Notes under the pieces: generated by a model
Database searches by the model: none
The model's input: the letters and a program-made list of their open reading frames with translations, nothing else
What the model was told of the DNA's origin: nothing
DNA from: Rhododendron vialii
Lineage: Eukaryota; Streptophyta; Magnoliopsida; Ericales; Ericaceae
Direction: 5' to 3'
NCBI RefSeq assembly: GCF_030253575.1
Contig: NC_080567.1
Span: 36,795,501 to 36,859,500 of the forward strand
DNA length: 64,000 bases
Shown here: positions 12,134 through 24,992 of the stretch, in pieces
Layout: each line of letters opens with the position of its first letter
How positions within the stretch are numbered: position 1 is the first letter of the stretch
Position numbers and translations under genes: made by a program

Positions 12134-12348
12134 TCTCCATCTCATAACCCCCTCCTCTCTCAAGCTTTCACTACTCTCCGTTTTGGAGATCTGCATTTCT
12201 CTCTCTCTCTCTTCGACTTCACTTCTCTCTGTCTACGCTTTTAGAGAGAGAAATCTACATTCGCTCACTCCCTCTCTCAAATCAACCTTGTCTTTTCTGT
12301 TAAATCCTTCGGTACCTCACAGATCTCCGCAGCCCCGTCGATCTCTCA

Positions 12349-15300
12349 ATGGCCCAACCTCTCGTGAAGAAGGACGACGACCGAGACGACGAAGGTAAGT
12401 CTACGAAATTTGATAGCTTCAATTGATTCAGTGTACTTATCATCAATCATTTGTTCAATTTTCCCAATTTGCGGCGATTTACGTGATCTTGCATCTGGTC
12501 TTGTTGACGTTAGGTTTAGATCTCCTGTTCAACCTTTCAATGTACTTCTGTCGACATAAATCCAATTTAGTTTAATACTGAGATCTTCATTTTTGTTGTG
12601 AAATATGCGTAGTGCTTGTTTGTGTTTTGAGTATGCGTGATGTAAAGAGAAATTAGTTGATCTGTTGGTGAAATTCTTAGATCAGTGGTTTTGTTTATGA
12701 TCTAGGAATACTTATGCTATATGTTCTGATTGTATGTTCATTGCTGTAATACATTATCATGTTTCCCTGCCTGAATCTTATAATTTCTCGGCGGAGTCCT
12801 CTCCGTTGATCCCTTGTCATTGAAGTTCTTTTTATTCCAAATTAGTTATTGATATGTGTATCGTGTGTTCTTGTACGTAATTATGTGTTTGTATTGATAG
12901 AAATTAGCAGGTTATGGTTGATATGTTGGTTCAGTTGATCAGTATTTTGATCTATTTGTTCGTAGCTATTTTATTTGGATCATAGTGTTAATTCTGTTGA
13001 ATGTTGAGGTGGGATATGATTTTTAATTGTTTATTGCCGAAATCTTATGATTTTGCAGCGGAGTACTCTCCATTTCTCGGGATCGAGAAGGGCGCAGTCC
13101 TTCAAGAAGCTAGGGTTTTCAATGATCCTCAACTTGATCCGAGGCGATGCTCGCAGGTGCTTTGCCTTTCTGCCACCTAATTCTAATGCTGCATTGACTT
13201 GGATTTCTTCACCAGAGATTTATCTGTATGGGTCTTGTTTCTGTTGTTTGTCCATGTTCAGGTCATTACGAAGCTTCTGTACCTTCTGAATCAAGGAGAA
13301 ACATTTACAAAGGTCAGCTTTACTATACCACAGGCATTTTCCATGCACATACACTGGCATGTATTCACATGCTTGATATATGCATACGTGTAGATAAACT
13401 TTACAAACACATTAGGTCATTTTACGCACCCAGGTTTTTTGTTTGTAATATTGGTGCTAAGTTGGATATATTTTGTTGTTCTCCTGTGCAATTGATTGTT
13501 TACTTGAACTGGTAAATTTTAGTTGGAGATTTCCTAGCGAAATGAGTTGTTTTTGTTCTAAAACTTATAGGTTGAAGCTACAGAAGTATTCTTCGCAACA
13601 ACAAAGCTTTTTCAATCAAGAGATATTGGATTGAGGAGAATGGTTTATTTGATGATAAAGGAGCTCTCTCCCTCTGCTGATGAGGTTATATTCACATTAG
13701 TTTCTTTTATTATTTATAAATACAACTCTCAGGTGTAAAAGCCAAGACAGTGACATTTTATAATCTGCAATGAAGGTTATTATTGTCACAAGTTCACTTA
13801 TGAAGGACATGAATAGCAAGACTGATATGTATCGGGCAAATGCTATACGTGTCCTTTGTCGTATCACGGATGGAACGCTTCTAACACAAATCGAGAGATA
13901 CTTGAAGCAAGCCATTGTTGACAAAAATCCTGTGGTTGCTAGTGCAGCCCTGGTTAGTGGAATCCATTTACTCCAGGTACTGTTGAGTCTTACTTAAGAA
14001 TTGGTAATATGTGGATTTCTATTGCAATATTCTAATATAAGTGACTTATTTGACAGACAAATCCAGAGATTGTGAAAAGGTGGAGTAACGAGGTAACGGA
14101 AGCTGTTCAATCAAGGTCAGCACTCGTGCAGTTCCATGCCCTTGCTCTGCTTCACCAGGTATGATACATAATCTGTTGTTGAGGTTTTTTTGATAGACCC
14201 TTTGTGTGAATACATTTCTCACCTAGGCTAATTCATCTACGTTGGTTATACATTGACATTCATTCACTTGCGGGTGCTTTTAGAATTGGTCTTTCCACGT
14301 TGAGCTATATGGGAATCTCTTTGTTATGTTAGGAAGTTGCTTATGTATGCCACACTCTAGGAAAGATATGTATGACTAAATGGTGGTGATTTACATTGAC
14401 ATGCTTGAACATTTTGACTGCCGAATTTGCAGATCCGGCAAAATGACCGATTAGCTGTAAGCAAGCTAGTTTCCAGCTTAACTAAAGGAACTGTTCGTTC
14501 CCCTTTGGCTCAGTGTCTGTTAATTCGTTACACTAGTCAGGTGCATTTCTTCCCTTGAAGTGTCTTCTATCTTTCTTTTTCCCTAGTTATGAATTAACAT
14601 TTGTATATCCAAATTTGTTCAGGTTATCAGGGAATCTATGATGAACAACCAGGCTGGGGACCGTCCATTTTATGAGTTTCTTGAGAATTGTCTTCGACAC
14701 AAAGCTGATATGGTTATTTTTGAGGCAGCTAGAGCAATCACGGAATTCAGTGGTGTGACAACTAGAGAACTGACCCCAGCAATTACTGTTCTACAACTCT
14801 TCTTAAGTTCTTCCAAGCCAGTGCTTCGCTTTGCTGCAGTCCGTATTTTGAACAAGGTTACTACTTTTAGGCTTTTACTACCATCCTTTTATAGGGAAAT
14901 TCATAGAATTGGAGGAACTCCAAGAAAGGGAATGGAGGGGAAAAAGTTTTAAATAAGGACTTATCAGTCTTATCTTGTGGATTCATAGTTGATTAGTCAT
15001 TTTGCTTGTCAAATAAGGATATATAGCTTGAAATTTATCTCAAGTTCTGAACTATCTTCATTTGTTTTTCTTCTTTCTTTCCTGATGGAAAGTTCTGTGG
15101 CTGCGAATCTAGCCGTGCCAGTTTATTTCACTGCCTGTGAGGTGAATGAGAATTTTGCGTTTTAATTTATTTGTGAATCTCAATTTTCTGCAGGTGGCAA
15201 TGACCCATCCAATGGCTGTAACAAATTGCAATATAGATATGGAGAGCTTGATTTCCGATCAAAATAGAAGCATAGCTACTCTAGCCATCACCACTCTGCT

Positions 15301-18300
15301 GAAAACTGGCAATGAGTCAAGTGTAGACCGCTTGATGAAGCAAATTACCAATTTTATGTCTGACATTGCTGATGAATTTAAGATTGTTGTAGTGGAAGCC
15401 ATCAGATCTTTGTGTTTGAAATTCCCACTCAAGTATAGATCCCTGTAAGTGTGCTAGAATCTTTCATAGAAAGTGGAGATTTATACATGACATTTGTGCT
15501 TCTTTTTATTTGTGAAAGTTTGACTTTCATTTTACATTCTTGATATTTGTTACGCATGCTTATTTATTTTCTTTTCCTTCTTTAAGGATGAATTTCTTGA
15601 GCAATATTTTGAGGGAAGAAGGTGGTTTTGATTACAAGAAAGCGATCGTTGATTCGATCGTTATCTTAATAAGAGACATCCCAGATGCAAAAGAAAGTGG
15701 GTTGCTTCACCTATGTGAATTTATAGAGGATTGTGAATTCACCTATCTTTCTACACAGGTTGGTTTTGCTTCATCATTTGTATTGAGGTTCTGGAGTTTG
15801 TTCATTTACATTATCTTCTGTTACCAGTTATCGGCTGGTGAACTAAATTCAGTTCATGTTATGTTGTTAGATTCTCCATTTCCTTGGAATTGAGGGGCCA
15901 AAGACATCAGATCCCAGCAAATATATTCGGTACATTTACAATCGAGTAATCCTTGAGAATGCGACTGTTCGGGCCAGTGCTGTCAGCACATTAGCTAAGT
16001 TTGGTTGCATAGTTGATTCCTTGAAAGTAAGATTTCTTGACTTTGTTTCATCATAATCCATTTTTGGTGAGTTTGGAGTTAGTGACATGTAGCAACCTTT
16101 CTTTGTTGTGTTGCAGCCTCGTATATTTGTTTTGTTGAGACGCTGTCTCTTTGACAGTGATGATGAGGTGAGTTTCTGTATTATATTGCAGTTTTTCAAA
16201 GTTAATTGTTTATTCTTGATGAATATGTTCGAGGCATTTCTTGATTTATCAGAAAGGTTTGTTCAAGGCATTTCTTGATTTCTTTGCTTACCATTTCATC
16301 ACTGAATCTTCTATTCTAGATCTGGTTTGCAGAATTCATCATGAGACTATTTCTTTCAGGAAGTTGATATAGACTGTATAGTAATGCTTGTTCTGGCACA
16401 TCTTATCTTTGTGTCCCCCCCAACCTGGTTTCTTATGTGGGTTTTCTAGATTCCTACTCTCTCGTCCGGCCTTTTTTTGTAGTGTGGCCCTTCTTTTTGG
16501 TTGAATGGTTATAGCGTCTTTTGTACAAGAGTAGCATCCTCTTGACGCTCTGTCAATAATACATTGGATCTTTTTGTCTTTTAGTTGATAGGTAGCTCTA
16601 TCAATGACACCTACACCGTTACGTATCAGAAAAATGTTCTATTTTCCTATTCTTTGCTCGTAAAATTGGATGAAAGTCCTTGTTTTTCTATGGATTGTTA
16701 TCTGATAGTACTGTTGCCTTTGTTATTTTGTATTTTACTACTGTTAGTCTGTTGCCCTTTTTTTTTTTTTTTTGATCAGGTCTGTTGCCCTTGTTATTTT
16801 ACTGTTTTACTGTCGCCTTTGTTATCTGATAGCACTATTGCCATTGTTTTTACTACTCTACCACTTGAGAACCATGCATTGGCATGCCGTCTTGAGTGTG
16901 TCCATATTCTCCTTGGGTTGTAAGACAGTTTTTTCATCTTTGGTGCCCTTGGGTTGATTTTCGAACTTTTGTGGCCACAAGAGAAGTATCTCAGATGAAA
17001 AAGAGCAAATTCTTCTGCTCTATAATCGTTTTAGTGTAGGATTGGGCAGTATCTAACTCTTTGTGTATGCATTGTACTTTGAATGAAACTTGTGCTTGAC
17101 AATATGTATGCAGGTTCGTGATAGGGCTACGCTATATCTGAATATGCTTGGGGGTGAGGGTGGAGTTGTTGAAGCTGATCAAGATGTGAAGGACTTCCTC
17201 TTTGGGTCATTGGATGTGCCGCTGGTCAACCTTGAGACAAGTTTGAAGAATTATGTGAGTGTTCTTGTAGAATTACATTTCTCTGTATGCTTCATGCACA
17301 GTTACTCATTATCTTCTCGTGTGTTTTTTCAACACAGGTTCAGGAGCCTTCAGAAGAGCCTTTTGATATGGATTCTGTACCTAAGGAGGTTAAATCTCAG
17401 CCACTTGCTGAGAAGAAAGCCCCTGGTAAAAAGCCAACTGGCTTAGGTGCTGCTCCAGCTGGCCCCACGTCAACTATTGATACTTATGAGAAGATGCTCT
17501 CTTCTATCCCAGAGTTCTCAAACTTTGGGAAGCTTTTCAAGGTTCTTTCACTCAGATGCTTCCTCCTTTAGACATTCTGGTTTTCATTGTTGTTGACATG
17601 CTGCTGATTCAGGTTTTTTCATATGTTGTGTTTCTTGAACCAGTCTTCACCACCCGTGGAGCTTACAGAGGCTGAAACAGAATATGCAGTCAATGTTGTT
17701 AAGCACATTTTTGATAGGCATGTGGTGTTCCAGTACAACTGCACAAATACAATTCCTGAGCAATTACTGGAAAATGTAATGACCATCTTAACTAAACGGT
17801 AGTTTCCTTTATTCTACGGTTATCTTGCGACAATCTCTCAATTCTATTGTGCACTGTGTCAGGTTTCCGTGATAGTGGATGCCTCTGAAGCGGAGGAATT
17901 TTCTGAAGTATCAACAAAGCCTTTAAGATCTCTTCCATATGATTCACCAGGACAGACATTTGTAGCATTTGAGAAGCCAGATGGAGTCCCTGCTGTTGGA
18001 AAGTTTTCTAACACGTTGAAGTTTGTTGTAAAAGAGGTACTGTTTCTCCTCTTCCTGAAGATGCCTGGGTTCATTCTGTGGTGGTGTTCTTCTTTAGGTT
18101 ACTGAGTGAAGTGGTCCCGCCATTGATAGGAATGGAAGCCTGGGTTAGGTTTTGTACTCTGACAGAAGTTATTGCCTGATCACTTATACTGCCCCAAACA
18201 TCGCCCTAGACTCGTAGGAAGATACAATCCAAGTGCTTGACACCATCAAACCAGAACTGGATAGTTTGCTGGTTCCTTTCAATTGTCTGGATCACTTAGT

Positions 18301-19441
18301 CAATACTTGGAGTGTTTACTTCGTTAGATTGTTTGCTTCTACACCGTATGCAATTAGATACGACCTATTAATGAACCCTATCACTCTCTTACTTATTGGT
18401 GGGTATTGCCAGGTTGATCCAACCACGGGCGACGCTGAGGACGATGGTGTGGATGATGAATACCAGCTGGAGGACCTTGAGGTTGTTGCAGCGGATTATG
18501 TATTAAAAGTCGGGGTCTCTAATTTCAGGAATGCTTGGGAAAGCATGGGCCCAGATTATGAGCGGGTGGATGAATATGGTCTTGGTGCAAGGGAAAGCTT
18601 GGCAGAAGCCGTCAATACGGTCATAGGCCTTCTTGGCATGCAGCCCTGTGAGGTGAGTTTCTCATTAAAGTTACTAATGGTCCAAATAATTCTTGTCCTT
18701 GAATTAGTTCACAAGTTAAGGATGCTACGGCCTTGAAATAATACGAAGCAAAAGGGGATTTAAGATTTTTATGAGGAAAATGCGATGATATTTGGTGTTT
18801 ATCCCATTTTATCACATTACCTTCTTTCCTATTGGTTGAATGTTGTGGACCCCATCACAAAGTGATGTCATGATTACCAAAAAGTGTATTGCATGGTAAG
18901 CATGACATCATTTTGTGGTGGGATCCATACCATTTCAACCAATAACAATGAGGGTAATGTTCACCCTCTTCTAAGGAAGGTGAACAAAATTGCACTCGGG
19001 GTTGTAGTCATTAGTTCCCCTTCCATAATGAAGAGCAAAATTATATTCTGAAAGTTTTAAATTTAAAGTTAAAAACAAGATAGAAAAACCCAAGGGCAGC
19101 ACTGCAGCAGGCAAGATTTGACAGGAATTGAAAATGAAAAAGTTGCATAGTCAGTAGGAACCTAGGAACAATGGCAGTATTGTTGTATACTACTTCTTTG
19201 TGTCTAAAACTGAATAAATTTCCTGTTCGTTGATGGTGTCTTTCAGGGCACAGAGGTGGTCCCACCAAACTCGAGATCACACACTTGCTTATTGTCTGGT
19301 GTTTACATGGGCAACTTAAAGGTTCTCGTTCGGCTGTCGTTCGGCATTGACGGGCCAAAAGAAGTTGCAATGAAACTTGCCGTTAGATCCGAGGATGAAT
19401 CTGTCAGCGATGCTATTCATGAAATTGTAGCTAGCGGCTAG
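12349..19441 (+). CDS. COPG: Coatomer subunit gamma (COPI coat)
   Basis: Eighteen exons join in frame to 887 aa, against 886 in Arabidopsis. Exons: 12349-12394, 13059-13156, 13262-13312, 13571-13684, 13776-13976, 14057-14158, 14433-14540, 14623-14856, 15194-15444, 15587-15758, 15871-16026, 16117-16167, 17114-17254, 17344-17541, 17644-17775, 17863-18036, 18413-18652, 19247-19441. The protein starts [11 protein letters not shown] and ends EIVASG. It has the adaptin-like helical N-terminal trunk (for example [14 protein letters not shown] and [10 protein letters not shown]) and the gamma-COP appendage near the C-terminus ([13 protein letters not shown]). It is part of the COPI coat that drives Golgi-to-ER and intra-Golgi transport. 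No break is seen. Intron 13 offers two acceptors 6 nt apart, and I chose the one that matches the plant protein. The last two exons are duplicated as a pseudogene at 47.8-48.8 kb. Confidence 0.97.
18813..18998. mobile_element. Partial MITE in coatomer intron 17
   Basis: This hairpin-forming sequence (CCTATTGGTTGAA at left, TTTCAACCAATAA at right, CATGACATCATTTTG core) is the same family as the full copy at 47501-47722. Its left terminus is missing. The paralogous intron at about 48230-48370 has unrelated sequence here, so the two intron copies differ by this insertion or replacement. Confidence 0.7.
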
Positions 19442-20311
19442 TTGGATACTTGGGAGGGTTTTTTTTTTCTTTCAGTCAACTATACCGTGTTTCCTTCTTT
19501 TTTCTTTTGTGAATGGGATAGGAAATTTATGGGTGCCAAAAGTCCCACCGGCTATGAGATGAATATGCATAGCAGTCTTGGCTTGGGAGTTTTGCTTGGT
19601 GTGAGGATATTCCTCTACTATGTAGTTCTTATTTTGTGGAGAGATTTATTTGTAGATTGTTGTACCAAGCATGCCCGTTTTGTTCCCTGTTCTGCGAAAT
19701 GAATTTTTGAAACACCGTTACCGATGGTCTTAGAATCGTTTATGTTGTGTATTATTATTCATTGTAAACATTCTGAACTTCAAAAATAAATTCCCCACTC
19801 ATTTTTGTGTGATTCTATTGCAGCGGGCAGGGATTGTGAATCAAGTGGTTTGCAGTGTTTTATATTTAGTTGCTTCCAAAGTTTGAAGCTCACATGTAAT
19901 TTCAGTTTGTACCGATAAGGAAGCAGAGAAATCCAGGAAGCAAATTTGTGGGGAGCAGCAGAACTATGAAACGGTATCAACTGAAGAATGTAACAACCCC
20001 TTTGGGTGGTGAGATATTGTGAGATAAAGAAAGGGGAGTCAATTCTCACCAAATCTTAGGTGAGAAAGGGAAAGAGCCAATCAAAAAAATTCAACCTTGT
20101 ACTTTTCTTTCAATTTTTCACCAAACTACTCATTCCAAATGAGAAATGCGTGATTTTTGTTTTTTTGATCCGCATGAGAAATGAGTGATGTTGGGTAGAA
20201 ACTGTAACTCCTTTTCTTTTCTTATGAAAATCCCTCTCTCCGCGTGTTTTGTTTGATGGAATTTCGTAAAGGATAATTGCCCTTCTCTTAACAAAATTCT
20301 GTTGTATTTTT
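19442..20311. other. Coatomer gamma 3' UTR and flank
   Basis: The sequence to about 19995 is shared with 48780-49330 in the segmental duplication. AATAAA occurs near 19787. The rest is spacer before the first inverted-terminus element. Confidence 0.6.
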
Positions 20312-21914
20312 GGAGTTTTTAAATATTCATCCCCATCAGTCATACCATGTAAGTTTCCATCCACCCTATTTTTTGTACTTATGTTTCCATCCTTTCAATG
20401 GGTGAATTATCCTTACTACCCTTTTTAATTATATATATATACATAGATATTTGTAGACATATATTGTGTGTGTGTGTGTGTGTATATAAAGAGAGAGAGA
20501 GAGAGAGAGAGATGCACTTATTGCTTCCTTGATTCCTAAATTAAAGGGATCCCTTCAAATTTGATGTCTTCTTATTATTTCTCACCTAATTGAAGTGTGA
20601 AGATTTTCCTCCTAAATTAAAGAGATTCCTTCCAAAATTTCAGGTGTGAAGATTTTCCCAGTGATTTCTATTTCCATTTATTACGGAAGAAGTCCATGCA
20701 AGGTGAGAAATAATAGGAGGATTTTAAAATTTCGAACGAGAAAATTACCAAATTCCAATGATTCATATTTCCATTTACTTCTCCATCGATATGTTGGTCG
20801 AATCATTTGCAGTAGAAGGCCAACCATTTGCATGCATAATTGTTCATCGAATCATGGTTAATTCATGGTGTATCAAGTCCAAGCAAAATGAGTCGAGTTC
20901 AGAATATGTTTTGAACTAATCGAGTTCAGAATATGTCATGTTTTCAGAAACATGATCAAAACCATGACTTGCCGAAAACATGACTTGTCAAAACATGTCT
21001 ATTACATGAACAAACTTGCTGAAAACAATAAAAACATGATCTATTTAGAACTATGTTTGTATGTTATTTCAAACATGATCTACATGACCAAATGGTAAAA
21101 AAAAATTGAAAAAAAAAAATACATGAATACAAATGACCTTCTCGCCGGTGGCCGAAAAACGTGATTCATAGCAAACATGATTCATGGCAAACGATACAAA
21201 TAATATGCCATGAAAATTAAAATGCCATACACCATGAAAACATATAAAATATGGAGTACATAAAAAACATGAATACACCATGAAATCAAAAAAAAAAATT
21301 ACATGAATACAAATGACCTCACAGGTGACAGGAAAACGTGATTCATGGCAAACGATACAAATAATATACCATGAAAATTAAAATGCCATACACCATGTAA
21401 ACACATAAATAAACATCAAAAACATGAATACACCATGAAATAAAAAATAAAAAATAACATGAATACAAATGACCTTCTCGTCGATGGCCGGAAAACGTAT
21501 TTATTCATATCGGAATATCGAAATACATGAAAAATCATGAAAACAAAAAACAAAATACAAATAAATTATTTTTTTAATCGTCAAAACAAAAATCATGAAT
21601 ACAAAACAAAAATCATGAATACAAATGACCAATACTTGCAATCAATCAAAAGAAAATTACAGCGTGGATGCCCAACTCAATCCGTGAGGCCTTCTTGTTG
21701 AACTCCGATCTGTAGGGCGACACTGGGAGTTTCGACGACGACGGGTCGTTGCGTGGCTTGCCTGATTCGTTGGCTCCACCTATATTTTTCAAGGTATGAT
21801 CTGATAGTGATCGAAACTCTGACGTGGCAGCTGTTGGCGGAGGACGTCGGAGGATGAGTGGATCGCCGCCCACCGAAGGACATTGGAAGACTAGTGAATG
21901 GCAGCCGCTATTTG

Positions 21915-21960
<46 letters not shown>

Positions 21961-22072
21961 TCTTATATGGAATCCCACCAGATTTTAGGGGATCCAAATT
22001 TTTTGGGATTGATTGCCGGATTTTAAGCAGTGGATTAGAGGAGTTACGTTGTAGTCCCTTTTTTCTGGACTC

Positions 22073-22130
<58 letters not shown>

Positions 22131-22253
22131 GTGGGGGGGGCATTACCAGTATGAAAAAATAATGAGGATGGAAACATAATGGCCTAAAAACACGCGGACG
22201 GAAACTTACAGATGGTAGATGGTGGGTGCTGAGGACTAATCTTTAAGTTCCCC
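20312..22253. mobile_element. Inverted-terminus element A (non-autonomous)
   Basis: The left end (GGAGTTTTTAAATATTCATC, then GTAAGTTTCCATCC and TTATGTTTCCATCC) recurs inverted at 22150-22253. The interior holds GT and GA microsatellites, a zone near 20930-21640 rich in CATGAATACA / ACACCATGAAA repeats, and a GC-richer patch near 21660-21900 that resembles captured genic sequence. I recognise no transposase. A MULE-like non-autonomous element is plausible but unproven. It is one of two adjacent elements sharing these ends. Confidence 0.55.
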
Positions 22254-22460
22254 TGAAGACATCCAACCATTAATGGGCTACCGGAATACAAAACGGTCTA
22301 CCTCACACAAACATTTTTCTGTATGTATTTTCTTTTCGTTTTTTTTTTTCCCGCGAAAACTAAACATATCAAATATAGAAACCGAAAGAGATTACACGGT
22401 GGCTTAACCGAAATATCACAGAAGCAACAAAGAAAAACAACAACAAAAATAAACAAAAAG
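22254..22460. other. Spacer between the two inverted-terminus elements
   Basis: About 207 bp with a T-run and AAC-rich sequence. No gene. Confidence 0.4.
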
Positions 22461-23862
22461 GGGAGACTTAAAGAATAGTCCTCGGGTTCTACTCTTTGTA
22501 AGTTTTCATCCGGCACTTTTTGAACAGTTATGTTTTCATCCTTTTAGATGGTGAATTACCTATATTACCCTTTTTATAAGATATTCATATGTAGGTGTAT
22601 ATTTCCTTCCTACATTAGTGGAATTCTAATAATTATAGTCACCTAAAATCGTGGGTTGATTTATGGATAGAAATGGGGGGAATTTTCAAATTTTAAAATC
22701 TTTAATAGATATATACTAAACCATTCTCTCTCCTTAATTTCGTAAATTTTTAAATTCTTAATTTTTGTGACATTTGGTAAATTCTTAATTTTCGTGAATA
22801 TGGTTCGACCAATTTCACGGAAATTCATGATTTATTTAAAAAATATGAATACACCATTTTTATTCATGAAAACACAATGAATAAATTAATCAGAAAAACA
22901 TGAATAAATTAATTGAAAAACATGAATACTCCATGATTTTAATCGATCATGAAAAAATGAATAAATTAATCGGCCATGTTTTTCATGAATACACCATGAA
23001 AAACATAAGTACACCATGTTTTATTCATGAAAAACAAAGATAAAAAATATGAAAATCATGTTTATTCATGATTCACAGTCTCTAATTTGAATCCCAATAT
23101 TATTTTTTACCACAACAATATTATTGTACACATAAAGAATTTGTAACAAAACATGACAAATAAGTTACATATAGACAAGATTACTTTAATTGGAAGCACT
23201 GAATAGTTTCTCCTCTCTCTGTTCTATACATTTGGAAGCACTTGATATACTCCATGGAGGAAGGCGACAAGCAGATCAAATTGACGGCAACCCGAATCCG
23301 CAATGAAAAACAGATTAAGGGTGTACAACAACGGCGGCAATGGCGACTAGTTGATCGGCGACGGTGACTGATTGATCGGCGAAGTGGTGATGGAAGGTGA
23401 GGCCGTCGACCGAGGTCGCTGGGGGATGGCGAAGGGATCCCGCTTGCGTCCCGCTGCGGCAAATTGAAATGGAATTTTCCGGCTTCGGGTTTGTGCTCGC
23501 CACTGCAAATTGGGAAATTGGGGGGGGGGGGGGGGGGGGGGGGAGGGGCGTGGGGAGGAGGGATGGGGTTGTGTGAGTTAATTATGCCGAAATTTTGGAA
23601 TCCTAATTAGGGGTGGGGCGGTTTTAATTCATTGCCCAAATTTTTGGGATTCAAATTAGGGATGATTATCCTAAAATTAGGCTAGAGGACCTTCAAAATT
23701 ATTTTTTGGTCCCCAAAGTCCATGCCTATATATACATATATTATATATATAAAGGGCAATCCTGTGATTATTTAAAAGTGGGGATGGAAACATAATTGTT
23801 CAAAAAGCACCGGATGAAAACTTACGAGGGATGAGATTTGAGGATAAATATTTAAAAACTCC
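22461..23862. mobile_element. Inverted-terminus element B, related to A
   Basis: Its ends carry the same motif series as element A (GTAAGTTTTCATCCGG and TTATGTTTTCATCC at left, inverted at 23780-23862). The interior again has CATGAATACACCATG-type repeats, then a GC-rich patch (23240-23500) and a run of more than 20 G near 23521. No transposase is seen. Elements A and B share order and composition, so they are members of one family. Confidence 0.55.
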
Positions 23863-24457
23863 AACAAAAAGCCGCTAAAAAATCAGCAACAATAGTGAAA
23901 AAACCAACAAATTTACTCAAGACTGAGTTTTGTGTAGGTAGATCCGCTGCAGGCAGATAATTAATGAATGTTTTTTCTTGTGCACAAAGTTTTCACTGCC
24001 TCAATGACAAAGGCTGGACTACTAAAAATTCAAACAGGGGCCAACATAATTAATGTGTGGACCCCACAGGGAAGGGCTTTGAATCTTTTGTAACGCAAAA
24101 TGCTTTAGATACAAATATTCAGACATAGATCTAGATACTGTCACAAATGTGTTTACAATTGTACGATGTGCGTTAATTTTACGTACGCGCATCGTGTAGA
24201 GTTCACATGCATCAAATGGATCCGAACATATCTGTGTCTGGACATCTGTGTTCTGAGTACAGTTGTTGATAATTTAGAGAGCACGGGATCGATTTGAGTT
24301 GTTTGTTCAGTTAATTGAAATGCCAAGTTGAATCATATAGAATTCACCAATTTTTTTTTGTTTGTTTCACGGGGTAAATGAAATTAAAAGGCACCCAACA
24401 TTTTGCGAAGAAGGAAACGGAGATAAGCACACAAAGGATTTCTGACCAACTAACATT
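23863..24457. other. Spacer; part shared with the duplicated copy
   Basis: Bases near 24288-24355 (TTTGAGTTGTTTGTTCA and following) match 49345-49375 in the duplicated segment. No gene is seen. Confidence 0.5.
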
Positions 24458-24969
24458 GAATCGATTAATTCAAAGAAAGGTTCATTACAATGAAGAACTG
24501 ATTAACCACTTTAACCGTCGATTGCCGAGTAGGAAAGGTTGAAAATGCCGAGCCCAGAAATTAACCACCCTAATAACCTCCGTTTTATTTCTATAACGAC
24601 AATGAAAAGGGTGTCTTTAACTTGGTTCCCAAAATGGTATCGCCTAGGGTTAAAACCTAAGTATATAGAATTCTGTTTAGAAATTATAACTAGGTTTTAT
24701 CGTTGTCAACAAGGATAAAACTTTCGGTAACGATAAAACTTGCTTTTCTTGGCAGAATTCTATATATATAGTTTCAACACTAGGTGAAAATAGTTTGGGA
24801 ACCAAGTTAAAGACTCCTTTTTCATTGTTATTATAGAAACAAAACGGAGGTTATTAGAGTGGTTAATTTCTGAGCTCGGCATTTTCAATCTTTCTTACTC
24901 AGCAATTGAAGGTTAAGGTGGTTAATTAGTTCTTCATTGTAATGAACCTTTCTTCGAATTAATTGACTC
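24458..24969. mobile_element. 512-bp foldback element
   Basis: The left arm (24458-24710) and right arm (24720-24969) are inverted copies at roughly 90 percent identity by eye, with a loop of only a few bases near 24715. Shared blocks include GGTTCATTACAATGAAGAAC, AATAACCTCCGTTTT and CTTTAACTTGGTTCCCAAA. It ends 23 bp before the stop codon of the small gene on the minus strand, so that gene's transcript would probably run into the hairpin. It is absent from the duplicated copy at 49.4 kb. Confidence 0.85.
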
Positions 24970-24992
24970 TATCTCCGCCTTAGAATCTGAAG

